Assembly (NCBI RefSeq): GCF_009695875.1
Contig: NZ_VUNC01000002.1
Span: forward strand, 62,001 to 126,000
Direction of reading: 5' to 3'
Source of the DNA: Olsenella porci
GTDB lineage: Bacteria > Actinomycetota > Coriobacteriia > Coriobacteriales > Atopobiaceae
Length of the DNA: 64,000 bases
Numbering within the stretch: the stretch's first letter is position 1; each line of letters opens with the position of its first letter. Below the pieces are notes generated by a model that saw nothing but the letters and a program-made list of their open reading frames with translations, was not told where the DNA came from and made no database searches. Position numbers and translations under genes: made by a program. This document shows, one piece after another, positions 34,556 through 42,555 of the stretch.

Positions 34556-34819
34556 GTGGCTAACATCAAGTCTCAGAAGAAGCGCATCATCACCGCGGAG
34601 AAGGCCCGCGTCCGCAACAGGGCGGTCCGCTCCGAGCTCAAGACTGCCGTCAAGAAGGTCCGCGTTGCCGTGGCCAACGGCGATGCCGAGCTCGCTCAGG
34701 CCGAGGCCAACAAGGCCGGCCGTCTGCTGGACAAGGCTGCCGCCAAGGGCATCATTCACAAGAACCAGGCGGCACAGCGCAAGAGCGGCGTGCAGAAGCT
34801 GGTCAACACCATCAAGTAG
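34556..34819 (+). CDS. rpsT: 30S ribosomal protein S20
   Basis: The only plus-strand gene in the window. The 87 residues begin MANIKSQKKRIITAEKARVRN and end LVNTIK. The protein is the Lys/Ala-rich three-helix 16S rRNA-binding protein typical of S20. Translation starts at GTG, with AAGGA seven bases upstream. The gene has its own promoter and a strong terminator, so it is monocistronic. It is divergent from lepA, a neighbour conserved in many Gram-positives. Confidence 0.97.
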   Translation: MANIKSQKKRIITAEKARVRNRAVRSELKTAVKKVRVAVANGDAELAQAEANKAGRLLDKAAAKGIIHKNQAAQRKSGVQKLVNTIK

Positions 34820-34844
34820 CTTGAACCACAAGTGACTTTGCGGG

Positions 34845-34870
34845 GGCGCCCCTTGGGGCGCCTCTTTTTC
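34845..34870 (+). terminator. Rho-independent terminator of rpsT
   Basis: GGCGCCCC-TT-GGGGCGCC, an 8-bp perfect stem, followed by TCTTTTTC. It starts 25 bp after the rpsT stop codon. This is a textbook intrinsic terminator. Confidence 0.93.
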
Positions 34871-34921
34871 TGTCGCTTGGGGGCTTCCACGTCGAGCAGC
34901 AGGCCGGAGATCTCCCGGCGC

Positions 34922-35908
34922 CTAACGCCGCCCGCGCCCGCAGACGTCCACCACGAGGGACGTGAACGCGATGCGCGGGTCGGAGCCCCCCTTGAGCGCA
35001 CGCTCACACGCCGCGCAGCGCCTGAGCGCGTCCTCGAGCTCCCCCGGAGCGAAGCCGCGAGCCCAGCGCACGTGGTTCTTGACCTGCCACGACTGCTTAT
35101 GGAGCTCGGAGGCAACCCGCGCGCCCTCCCCACGCACGTCGAGGCACCGAGCGCATACGAGCTCCCGGAGCCGTCCCGTGAGGAGCGAGAGGAGCGCGAT
35201 CTCTGAGGCACCGTTCATGAGCTGGTACAGAGAGAGCGCCTTCCCGGCATCCCTCGCGCAGACGCTGTCGAGGAAGTCCCACGGCTTCACCTCTGCGGTT
35301 CGCGCGACGTTTGCCTCCACGTCCACAAGCCCGATCTGCCCTGAACCCCTGCATAGGTCTGCCAGCGACCTCACCTGGCGGTCGAGCATGGTCGTGGACT
35401 CGCCCACCCTCGAGATGAGCTCCGTCGCCGCGGCCTCCGTCATGGTCGCCCCATAGTGCGCCGCCATGCGCACGACGGTCTTGGAGAGCTCCCAGCGCTT
35501 CTTGGGCGCGCAGTCGATGACCGAGTGCGGCCCTACCTTTGCCACCGCCTTGTAGAGCCTGGTCGACTTGGCGAGGGATGCCGCGTCCAAGAGGAGGACG
35601 CAGCCGGGGTTGGGGTTGCCCAGGTAGGCGATGATGGCCTCGGAGACGGGTTTGGGCAGACGCTCCGCGCCATGGACCAGCACAAGGCGAAAGCCGTCCC
35701 CCACCGGTATGGTGTTGAGAGAGGTCACGAGGTCGCCCGGCTGCATGTCCGCGTTTGCCTCGCGCTCGTCCAGGTTGAAGGCGGCAAGCCCCGGCGAGAG
35801 TCTGGCCTTCATGCGCGAAACGGCCGTCTCCCGCTTGAGCTCGTCCCCGCCAACCGCCAGATAGGCAGGCAGAAGCCCGGAGGCCCCCTGTCCTCTCCCC
35901 TGAGTCAT
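34922..35908 (-). CDS. holA: DNA polymerase III subunit delta
   Basis: Clamp-loader delta subunit that opens the beta clamp. The 328 residues match the HolA layout: an AAA+-like N-terminal part with YLAVGGDELKRE (ligand-proximal strand) and FRLVLVHGAERLPKPV, the linker helical domain, and a C-terminal collar domain containing KNHVRWARGFAPGELEDAL. The ATG at 35906-35908 was chosen because GAGGAG stands four bases upstream; an in-frame ATG eight codons earlier has no such site. It directly follows comEC, the comEC-holA order conserved in Firmicutes. The likely comEC stop overlaps its ATG (ATGA). Confidence 0.93.
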   Translation of the reverse strand: MTQGRGQGASGLLPAYLAVGGDELKRETAVSRMKARLSPGLAAFNLDEREANADMQPGDLVTSLNTIPVGDGFRLVLVHGAERLPKPVSEAIIAYLGNPNPGCVLLLDAASLAKSTRLYKAVAKVGPHSVIDCAPKKRWELSKTVVRMAAHYGATMTEAAATELISRVGESTTMLDRQVRSLADLCRGSGQIGLVDVEANVARTAEVKPWDFLDSVCARDAGKALSLYQLMNGASEIALLSLLTGRLRELVCARCLDVRGEGARVASELHKQSWQVKNHVRWARGFAPGELEDALRRCAACERALKGGSDPRIAFTSLVVDVCGRGRR

Positions 35909-36488
35909 GCGTCTCCTCTCCGTGATCCCCACTCATCGTAGCGCAAGCCCACCGCAGCCCAGCATCTCCTGGCAAACCCGCGCGTCGGGAGGCTGACACC
36001 CTGGGGCCAAGCACGCCTGGCTCAACCGTCACCGTACCGACGTCCTTGGTGCACAGGAAGGCGGCTCCCTCCCCCTTGCAAACCAAGACGCACTCGGGGG
36101 ACGGGTGCCCGTACTCGTTGCCCTCTCCAGCGCTGGCAACGCACAAGGCGGGGCTCAGGCGCCTGGCGAGGGGCGTGTCGAGCGACTCCTTGGAGCCATG
36201 GTGCCCCAGCTTGAGGAGGTCGACGGGACCGATTCCCACGGCCTCGGCCGCACGTGCCAGTTCCTCGCGCTCCGCGTCCCCCGTGAGGAGCCCCGAGAGC
36301 CTGTGCCTGCCATCGGAGAACGTGAGGTGCAACACGACGGAGTCCTCGTTCTCGTCTCCCCCTCGGGGACAGTCAGGCCAAATGACCCGAAGCGAGAACC
36401 TCCCGACGCGCATCACGTCTCCCCTGCGGATTTCGCGGCAGTTGCCTCCCGTCAGAAGTCTTGTGGCATCCCCAAGCTCGGGGGGACG
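35905..36488 (-). pseudogene. comEC: comEC 3' part, out of frame (rest of metallo-hydrolase domain)
   Basis: The remainder of the ComEC extracellular metallo-beta-lactamase-like domain, read one base back (-1) relative to the first part. Reading from the C-run at 36480-36485, it gives PPELGDATRLLTGGN, GDVMRVGRFSLRVIWPD, SGLLTGDAEREEL and LKLGHHGSKESLDTPLARRL. It ends near CTKDVGTVTVEPGVLG. This frame then runs on without a stop deep into holA, which is not credible. A second -1 shift near the G4 run at 36003-36006 would give a short end, ...VGLRYDEW..., stopping at 35905-35907 over the holA ATG. GC-rich third positions favour that last frame. Either two under-called homopolymer bases or a genuinely inactivated gene would explain this. 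Confidence 0.7.
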
Positions 36489-38359
36489 TTGCCAGAGGCC
36501 CCCTGTCCCACGAGCACCGAACCCACAGGGATGCACCCCACAAGGGACCGGACACCGCCGTAGTGGTCGTCGTGCAGATGCGTGACCACCACCGCATCGA
36601 GCCTCCTCACATTGAGCCTTGCGAGCTCACGGGCGCAGGAGTCGTCTGCCGGACCGGCGTCGACGAGGACGGCGGACCTGCCGTCCTGCACCAGGACGGC
36701 ATCCCCCTGCCCGACGTCGAGAACGCACACGCGTGGTCCCTGGAGCACCCCGGCGCAGAGGGTGAGTACGACCGGCACGCCGAGCGAGAGTGCCATGAAG
36801 GCACGAAGCGTGCGACGGCTTGGATGCGGCCAGAAGGCAAGAACCAACGCGAGGGGGACCATCGCGGCAAGGAAGCCCCAGGGCCCGCCCATGAGTGTCC
36901 GAGACGTCCAGGGAAGGCCGGCCAGCAAGGTGAGCACGCGCCCAAATGCCCCTGCCAGCGCATCGAGAGCGAGACCGAGGGCACGCATCCCAAGGCCAAC
37001 GTTAGAGAGGAGCGCATGCGCCAGCCCCACCGGAATCATCGCGTAGGCAATCGGAGACAAGAGCACGCTGGCAAACGGACCCAGCAGGGGCAGTCTCCCA
37101 AATGCGACGGTGGAGATGGGAAGCGTCGCCGCCTGCGCCGCAAGTGACGCTGCAAGGGCATCCACGAGCGCCCCTCCGCAGTGCAGTGCCCGCCTGCCCG
37201 CCGCCCTCCGCACGAGCAGACGCTCGAGGTGCGGCAGCCGCAGCGCCGTCCCCAACGCCCAGGAGAGGTACCGGCTCAGGGCGCACAGGCCGAGCACGGA
37301 GCTCACGGAGAGGAGGAATCCAAGGTCACAGGAAAGGTGCGGGTCTGCCATCGCCATGCAGAGCGCCACGACGCCGGCGGAACTGGCCGAGTGGGCGCGT
37401 CTGCCGGCAAGCTGCGACCCCATTGCGACGAGAGACATGAGCCAGGCGCGGACGGCAGAGACGGGCGACCCACACAGCAGCACGAAGATACCGGACAACG
37501 AGGCGAGCAGGGCAATCCGCGACGGGGGCCGAAGCGCGGTACGTCCCAACGCACCAGCGATGATCCCCGTGACGATGGAGAGGTGACTCCCCGACACGGC
37601 AACCAGGTGCGCGACCCCGCACAGCTTGATGAGCTCGTACGAGGGGTCTCCCATCAAGGCGGTTCGATACCCGCAGCACACGCCGGCGACAAGGGCGCGC
37701 TCCGGAGACGAGCCTGGGTCCAGAGCCCCGACGAGGGCCTCCCGAAGCCGGAGGACCGGACCGAGCGCGCCCCCCGGGCGAGAGGAGCCGCGGACGTGCG
37801 AGACGCTCACGGAGGCGACGATTCCCCTGGCCCTGCACGAGATGGCGAAGTCGTCGTCCCCCAGCTCTCGCAGCCGTCCCACGCACGAGACGGTATGCCC
37901 CAAACTCAGCTCCTCCCGCGTGCTGAGGTACACGTCGGCAATTCGCCTGTCATCCAGGCTCGCCTCCGCCCTGGTGAGGAACCCGCGGCGGGTGGGATGG
38001 GAGTCCTCGACGGTCCGGAGCTCAAGCGACGAGACGGGGACGGATGACAGGGCCTCGAGCCCTCTCCTCCCCTCCGCCAGGGAGCCACAGGCAGCGAGTC
38101 CCCCAAGGGAGGCAACCGCGACCAGAACGCAGGGCCAGACGAGAGCCCGCCCCAGCCCCCTCCCCCTCCGCAGCAGCAAGACACCTGCAGACAGCACAAG
38201 GAGCGGGACAAGGAATGTCCTGGTCCCCGGCCCGGATGGCAGCCTGCCCGTGAGGACGGCCCTCTCCGCAAGGATGGCACAGACCAGGGGAGGGATCGTG
38301 ACGGGAAGGTGGGGGCGATCGGGAAAGCGCTCCCCAGACGCACCGCCGCGGCTAGACAC
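36452..38359 (-). CDS. comEC: Competence protein ComEC, N-terminal part (frameshifted gene)
   Basis: ComEC is the membrane channel for single-stranded DNA uptake in transformation. The 635 residues in this frame contain the N-terminal helices, the DUF4131-type domain, and the Competence core (RALVAGVCCGYRTAL, CGVAHLVAVSGSHLSIVTG, many transmembrane helices). They end with the start of the metallo-hydrolase domain, VCVLDVGQGDAVLVQDG and the metal motif THLHDDHYGG. Translation then stops early, 28 bases after a run of six C (36480-36485). Adding one C joins it in frame to the rest of the domain. The start is a GTG overlapping the comEA stop; other starts nearby are possible. The gene lies between comEA and holA. 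Without repair it lacks the second half of the hydrolase domain. Confidence 0.85.
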   Translation of the reverse strand: MSSRGGASGERFPDRPHLPVTIPPLVCAILAERAVLTGRLPSGPGTRTFLVPLLVLSAGVLLLRRGRGLGRALVWPCVLVAVASLGGLAACGSLAEGRRGLEALSSVPVSSLELRTVEDSHPTRRGFLTRAEASLDDRRIADVYLSTREELSLGHTVSCVGRLRELGDDDFAISCRARGIVASVSVSHVRGSSRPGGALGPVLRLREALVGALDPGSSPERALVAGVCCGYRTALMGDPSYELIKLCGVAHLVAVSGSHLSIVTGIIAGALGRTALRPPSRIALLASLSGIFVLLCGSPVSAVRAWLMSLVAMGSQLAGRRAHSASSAGVVALCMAMADPHLSCDLGFLLSVSSVLGLCALSRYLSWALGTALRLPHLERLLVRRAAGRRALHCGGALVDALAASLAAQAATLPISTVAFGRLPLLGPFASVLLSPIAYAMIPVGLAHALLSNVGLGMRALGLALDALAGAFGRVLTLLAGLPWTSRTLMGGPWGFLAAMVPLALVLAFWPHPSRRTLRAFMALSLGVPVVLTLCAGVLQGPRVCVLDVGQGDAVLVQDGRSAVLVDAGPADDSCARELARLNVRRLDAVVVTHLHDDHYGGVRSLVGCIPVGSVLVGQGASGNVPPSLGMPQDF

Positions 38360-39032
38360 AGATGCCGTCACGGATCTTCTCGAACTTCTTCTCGCCAATC
38401 CCAGAGACGCGCATGATGTCCTCGGGAGAGGTGAACGGCCCGTGGTCCTCGCGCTCACGAATGATGGAGGCGGCGGTGGCATCCCCCACGCCAGGGAGAG
38501 TCTTGAGCTCGTCCGCCCCTGCCGTGTTGATGTTGACGGGCCCGGCAGCGGCGCCTCCCCCACCGGTCGAGGACTGTGCCGTCTGCGCGGGCGCCTCCCC
38601 CGTATGGGGGACGTGGACCTTGCTCCCATCGGTGACAGCCTGCGCAAGGTTGAGGCTGGTCGTGTCGGCATCCTCCGTCAACCCACCTGCGGCCTCGATG
38701 GCGTCACGGGCACGCGGAGTGACGCCGCGCAGCTCGTAGACCCCTGGGTTTGCGACGGCACCGTCCACGTGCACCACGACGGGGGCGGGATTTGCCGTCA
38801 CGGACGACCCAGGATCGGAGTCTCCTTGAGCCCCAACGCCCGATGCATCCTCCACAATTCCCGAATCTCCTTCGTCGCGAACGAGCTCCACGCCGCCTCC
38901 CCCCTGAGCGCGGAGCGCGCCGAACGCAAAAGCCGCCACGGCAAGGACAAGGCAGGCTATGCCAAGCCGAACCGGGAGTGCTCCCCCGGGGCACCTCCCT
39001 CTCCCTCGCCTGCCCACCATGCGCTGTGCCAT
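38352..39032 (-). CDS. comEA: Competence protein ComEA (DNA receptor)
   Basis: Membrane-anchored double-stranded DNA-binding protein of the transformation machinery. The 226 residues have a basic N terminus, one transmembrane helix (about 21-42) and an acidic spacer. An SLBB domain follows (VVVHVDGAVANPGVYEL...). A glycine/alanine hinge leads to the C-terminal helix-hairpin-helix pair VNINTAGADELKTLPGVGDATAASI and SPEDIMRVSGIGEKKFEKI. Both HhH motifs are intact. The ATG follows a GAGGGGG stretch. It is the first gene of comEA-comEC-holA. The late-competence pilus genes are not in this window. Confidence 0.93.
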   Translation of the reverse strand: MAQRMVGRRGRGRCPGGALPVRLGIACLVLAVAAFAFGALRAQGGGGVELVRDEGDSGIVEDASGVGAQGDSDPGSSVTANPAPVVVHVDGAVANPGVYELRGVTPRARDAIEAAGGLTEDADTTSLNLAQAVTDGSKVHVPHTGEAPAQTAQSSTGGGGAAAGPVNINTAGADELKTLPGVGDATAASIIREREDHGPFTSPEDIMRVSGIGEKKFEKIRDGICV

Positions 39033-39134
39033 GACACCACCCCCTCACACCATCCTCCCAGTAGGAGAGGTAGCGAGGGGGAGGTCCCCAAATCTCGCCG
39101 CAGAAAGGTGGCACAAAGGTGTCGCCAGACTGCA

Positions 39135-39167
39135 GCGGCGGCGCCCCCATCGTGGGGACGCCGCCGC
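39135..39167 (-). terminator. Strong hairpin after thiI (probable terminator)
   Basis: Minus-strand arms of 14 bases, GCGGCGGCGTCCCC and GGGGGCGCCGCCGC, pair around ACGAT with one G-U. The hairpin begins about 32 bp past the thiI stop and precedes comEA. No T-tract follows, so termination would be Rho-assisted or the element may only stabilise the mRNA end. Confidence 0.6.
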
Positions 39168-39198
39168 ATTCGCAAGCAATGTGAGAGCGAGGGGCCAG

Positions 39199-40461
39199 CT
39201 ACTGCTCCCCCGCCTGCCCCTCCGGGAACTCGTCACGTGGCCCCAGCTCGCGGTGCCTCCGCTTGAGGCTCCTGGGCGCGCGGTACGAGGGGCACTGGTC
39301 AAAGTCCACGTACTCGAGGTGATCCACCAGGTCGTCGATCATCGCATTGTGGTCGAACGAGTCCCACGCCTCGTGCACCTGGTCGAGGCGAGCGTGCGTC
39401 TCGGGCCGACGGGGCATGAAGAGCGTGCAGCAGTCGTCAGCCGTCTGGCAGCTGATGTCGTAGGTGCCAATCTCCTCGGCGCGGCGCATGATCTCCTGCT
39501 TGTCCGACCCGATGAGGGGCCGGAGCACGGGCATCGAGACCATCTCGTTGACCGCGGCGATGTTGTCGAGGGTCTGCGAGGCGACCTGCCCCAGCGACTC
39601 GCCGGTGACGAGCGCCTTGGCGCCCTCGATGCGTGCGATCCTCTCGGCAACGGAGAACATGACGCGCCGGTAGGTGATGATCCTGAGGCTCTGCGGCACG
39701 GCGAGGGAGATCTCTCGCTGGCGCTGGCCAAAGGGGATGACGTAAAGCCTCCCGACCATCCCGGACGGCGCAAGCGCGCGCACGATGTCCTGGCACAGCC
39801 ACTCGCTCGTGTCAGCCGTCATGGGACGGCCCGAGAAGTGGACCGGCACGCAGGTGGCGCCACGTCGGCCCACCATCCAGGTGGCCACGGGCGAGTCGAA
39901 TCCGCTTGAGAGGAGCGTCACGACCTTGCCCGCAGTACCCACGGGGAGCCCGCCGACGCCGGGCATGGAGTCGGCATACACGTAGACGTTGCCCTGCACC
40001 ACGTAGACGCACACGGTCACGTCGGGGTGGTGCATCTCGACCTTCTTGGTGGGGAACTCCTTGCAGAGCACCCCACCCACCAGACGGTTGATGTCGAGCG
40101 TGTGGAGCTCGTATCCCGTGGACGAACGGCGGGCGTGAACCTTGAAGGACTCGAAGTCGCCCGCCTCCCCCAGGGCGCGGACCGCCGCCTGGCAGTACTC
40201 CTCCTGGTCGAGCCCGCACACGTAGGCGAGCGAGACGCGCGCCACACCGGGAACGCGCGAGATGGCATGCGCCATCTCGTCGGTTGCCTCCCCGTCCTCG
40301 GTTGACACGAGAATGTGCCCGCTGATGCGCTTGATCGCGTCAACGGGCCATTCGTGGAGGGCGCGGTGGAGGTTGGTCACGAGCTGGTTCTCGAAGGACG
40401 ACCGGTTCTTTCCCTTGAGGCCGATCTCGTGGTAGTGGACGAAGCAGACCCTCTTTGCCAT
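39199..40461 (-). CDS. thiI: tRNA 4-thiouridine synthase ThiI
   Basis: ATP-dependent sulfurtransferase that forms s4U8 in tRNA and can feed sulfur to thiamine synthesis. The 420 residues comprise a ferredoxin-like N-terminal domain, THUMP (about 60-165) and the PP-loop ATPase with LSSGFDSPVA at 184-193. Both the C-terminal rhodanese domain and its cysteine are absent, as in other Gram-positive short forms, where a dedicated cysteine desulfurase supplies sulfur. The ATG at 40459-40461 lies 4 bp after rpoZ. The open frame continues upstream for 125 codons over rpoZ without similarity. No nifS-like gene is adjacent. Confidence 0.92.
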   Translation of the reverse strand: MAKRVCFVHYHEIGLKGKNRSSFENQLVTNLHRALHEWPVDAIKRISGHILVSTEDGEATDEMAHAISRVPGVARVSLAYVCGLDQEEYCQAAVRALGEAGDFESFKVHARRSSTGYELHTLDINRLVGGVLCKEFPTKKVEMHHPDVTVCVYVVQGNVYVYADSMPGVGGLPVGTAGKVVTLLSSGFDSPVATWMVGRRGATCVPVHFSGRPMTADTSEWLCQDIVRALAPSGMVGRLYVIPFGQRQREISLAVPQSLRIITYRRVMFSVAERIARIEGAKALVTGESLGQVASQTLDNIAAVNEMVSMPVLRPLIGSDKQEIMRRAEEIGTYDISCQTADDCCTLFMPRRPETHARLDQVHEAWDSFDHNAMIDDLVDHLEYVDFDQCPSYRAPRSLKRRHRELGPRDEFPEGQAGEQ

Positions 40462-40465
40462 GGGA

Positions 40466-40759
40466 CTACAGGTTGTGCTCGACGCGGGCGTTGGAGCCCC
40501 TGATCTCGCTGTCGAAGTCGTCCTTGACGTAGCCCAGGGTGCCGTCCTCGATCTCCTGCATGGCGATGGACACGGGGTCCTCGCCCGAGACGACCGTAGT
40601 GATGTCGTCAAACTCCTGGATGGCGGTGACGCGCAGGTGCTGGCCCCTAACCATGTTATTGATGTCGCAGGCGCGCTTGTACGCGACGCTGCAGAGCAGG
40701 AACGGGTTGTGCTCGGTCTTGGCGAGCAGATCGTCGATCTCTGGCTTGGTGACTGCCAT
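40466..40759 (-). CDS. rpoZ: DNA-directed RNA polymerase subunit omega
   Basis: A 97-residue omega subunit, which wraps the C terminus of beta-prime and assists polymerase assembly. The conserved block NPFLLCSVAYKRACDINNM (18-36) corresponds to the family's YxLVxxAAKRARQI region, followed by an acidic C-terminal part. Its place directly after gmk is the widely conserved gmk-rpoZ arrangement. A 12-bp gap separates it from gmk, and 4 bp from thiI. Confidence 0.92.
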   Translation of the reverse strand: MAVTKPEIDDLLAKTEHNPFLLCSVAYKRACDINNMVRGQHLRVTAIQEFDDITTVVSGEDPVSIAMQEIEDGTLGYVKDDFDSEIRGSNARVEHNL

Positions 40760-40771
40760 CTTGGGAGACTC

Positions 40772-41338
40772 CTATTCGCTTTCAAACCGCTCGAAGGTTG
40801 CCTCGAGCTCCCTCGAGGCAACCTCGGCGTCATCATTGACTACGCGTACGTCATAGCGCGGGGCAAACTCCATCTCGCGCCGAGCGTTGGAGAGGCGGAG
40901 CTCGAGAGACGCCTCGTCCTCCGTCCCCCTGCCGCGGAGCCGCTGCTCCAAAACTTCCATCGACGGCGGCTCGATGAACACGAGTACGGCATCGGGGTAG
41001 ACGTGACGCACGTTAAGGGCGCCCTGCACATCGATCTCGAGCACCACGGACTGACCGGACGAAATCCTCTTGTCGACCTCGCTGCGAAGCGTGCCGTAGC
41101 AGTGCCCGTGCACGTGGGCCCACTCGAGAAACTCGCCGTTCGTAACGCGACGCGCAAATTCATCCTCCGAGAGGAAGTGGTACGAGACACCGTCGACCTC
41201 ACCGGGTCGAGGGGGCCTCGTTGTGGCAGAGACCGTCAGGCCCAGGTCGGGGCGGCGCTTCCTCACCATGGAGAGGAGCGTGCCCTTCCCCGCGCCGGAC
41301 GGTCCGGATACCACGAAGAGACGAGGAGTCCTGGCCAC
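40772..41338 (-). CDS. gmk: Guanylate kinase
   Basis: Phosphorylates GMP to GDP using ATP. The 188 residues have Walker A GPSGAGKG at 12-19, SATTRPPRPGEVDGVSYHF (GMP-binding) and EWAHVHGHCYGT. The lid/base region contains DVQGALNVR. Translation starts at a GTG sharing one base with the mihF stop codon (TAGTG), showing coupling. The mihF-gmk-rpoZ order is typical of actinobacteria. Length and motifs are normal. Confidence 0.96.
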   Translation of the reverse strand: MARTPRLFVVSGPSGAGKGTLLSMVRKRRPDLGLTVSATTRPPRPGEVDGVSYHFLSEDEFARRVTNGEFLEWAHVHGHCYGTLRSEVDKRISSGQSVVLEIDVQGALNVRHVYPDAVLVFIEPPSMEVLEQRLRGRGTEDEASLELRLSNARREMEFAPRYDVRVVNDDAEVASRELEATFERFESE

Positions 41339-41646
41339 TACTTGGACAGCACCTCGATGAGCTGCTCGCGCTGGCGTGCGCCGAGGCCCTTAACGCGACG
41401 GGTTGCGGAGATGCCCAGCTCGTCCATGATCTTTGCGGCCTTGGCCTTGCCGTACCCGGGGAGGGACTCGATGAGCGCAGAAACCTTCAGACGGTTGGCG
41501 ATGGGGTCGTCGGAATCGAGGACCTCCTCAAGGCTGATCTCGCCCTTCTTGATCTTCTCGCGAAGCTCGGCGCGCTCGTGGCGAGCCGCGGCGGCCTTCT
41601 CGAGTGCTGCCTTGCGCTGCTCGTCCGAAAGCTGGGGTAGAGCCAT
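41338..41646 (-). CDS. mihF: Integration host factor, actinobacterial type (MihF)
   Basis: A 102-residue basic, helical DNA-binding protein of the actinobacterial mIHF family, unrelated to the IHF/HU fold. Conserved blocks are LSDEQRKAALEKAAAARHER, then AELREKIKKGE, and the helix-two-turn-helix LPGYGKAKAAKIMDELGI (63-80), the DNA-contacting region. The end, RRVKGLGARQREQLIEVL, also matches. The protein bends and compacts DNA, and is needed for phage integration in mycobacteria. Its presence next to gmk is strong evidence for an actinobacterial genome. GGAGG lies before the ATG. The 41647-41832 gap holds its leader and an inverted repeat. Confidence 0.93.
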   Translation of the reverse strand: MALPQLSDEQRKAALEKAAAARHERAELREKIKKGEISLEEVLDSDDPIANRLKVSALIESLPGYGKAKAAKIMDELGISATRRVKGLGARQREQLIEVLSK

Positions 41647-41764
41647 TGTCGTCCTCCAAACATAGGATGCTACTTAGGTCGCACGCCCTCGCGCCGTAGG
41701 CGCTGGTAGCGGGCATGCAAAGCGATAGTTTGCCAATTACGCCCTCATTTTACAAGCATGACCT

Positions 41765-41805
41765 GCGTTTTTGTGCGCCCGATGGTCTCATCTTCACAAA
41801 AGCGC
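41765..41805. repeat. Inverted repeat between pyrF and mihF
   Basis: GCGTTTTTGTG (41765-41775) and CACAAAAGCGC (41795-41805) are 11-base arms with one mismatch, 19 bases apart. A nested perfect pair GTGCGC/GCGCAC is also possible. It lies about 120 bp before mihF and 27 bp past pyrF. It could end the pyr transcript or serve as an operator upstream of mihF. Confidence 0.5.
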
Positions 41806-41832
41806 ACGTATAGGGCACCGTTGCCGCCAACT

Positions 41833-42555
41833 TTAGGCGGTAAGCTCGCCCACCACGCCCTCGAGGGCGGCGAGTGGGTCGGCAGCCCGGGTGATGGGGC
41901 GACCAATGACAAGCTTAGAGGCGCCGGCCTCGATCGCCTCGCGCGGTGTGGCCACGCGGCGCTGGTCGCCGACCTCCGAGCCCGCTGGGCGGACGCCGGG
42001 CGTCACGATGAGGGCCTTGGGCCCAAGCAGCGCCCGCATCTCCCGCGCCTCGCGCGGGGAGCACACGATGCCATCCGACCCGGCTCCCACCGCGAGGGAG
42101 GCGAGACGGGAGACCTCCTCCTCCACCGGGGAGTCAACCCCGATGGACTGGAGGGCAGCCTGGTCCATGCTGGTGAGGACGCTGATGGCGACGAGCCTGG
42201 TCCTGTCTCCGCCCCGGCTCTCCGCCGCCCGCTCGACGCCCTCGCGCGCCTTCGCGACCATCTCCGCTCCACCCATCCCGTGGATGGAGAGGATGTCCGC
42301 ACCCGTGAGCGACGCGGACTCCGCGGCACCACCCACCTGGAAGGGGATGTCGTGCAGCTTGAGGTCGAGGAAGACCTTGAGGCCGCGGTCGCGCAGCTCC
42401 CGGACAATGCGCGGACCCTCCGCGTAGAAGAGCGTCATGCCGACCTTCGCCCAGCGTGCCGCGCCGCCAAGCCTCTCCGCAAGCTCGATGGCCTGCGACC
42501 CGTCGCAGTCAAAGGCAACGATAATGGACTCGCGTGCCTGCTCCTCGGTTAGCAT
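41833..42555 (-). CDS. pyrF: Orotidine 5'-phosphate decarboxylase
   Basis: Last step of de novo UMP synthesis, decarboxylating OMP. The 240-residue TIM-barrel protein has the catalytic DLKLHDIP motif at 64-71 (K66 and D69), an early VAFD strand, and the C-terminal VTPGVRP and VIGRPIT phosphate-binding loops. Its ATG lies inside the end of pyrD, overlapping by 7 bp. It is the last gene of the pyrR-B-C-K-D-F operon. The orotate phosphoribosyltransferase gene pyrE and carAB are not in the window. Confidence 0.96.
   Translation of the reverse strand: MLTEEQARESIIVAFDCDGSQAIELAERLGGAARWAKVGMTLFYAEGPRIVRELRDRGLKVFLDLKLHDIPFQVGGAAESASLTGADILSIHGMGGAEMVAKAREGVERAAESRGGDRTRLVAISVLTSMDQAALQSIGVDSPVEEEVSRLASLAVGAGSDGIVCSPREAREMRALLGPKALIVTPGVRPAGSEVGDQRRVATPREAIEAGASKLVIGRPITRAADPLAALEGVVGELTA

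Noticed and set aside
36480-36485. Programmed -1 frameshifting as the main explanation for comEC
   Set aside because: C-CCC-CCG is formally slippery, but no pseudoknot or upstream stimulator is obvious, and a second lesion occurs downstream. Indels or sequencing error are simpler.
35097-36536. A 479-residue protein from the comEC second frame continuing into holA
   Set aside because: After about residue 165 the text is non-natural and overlaps 800 bp of a convincing holA. Only its first third is comEC-like.
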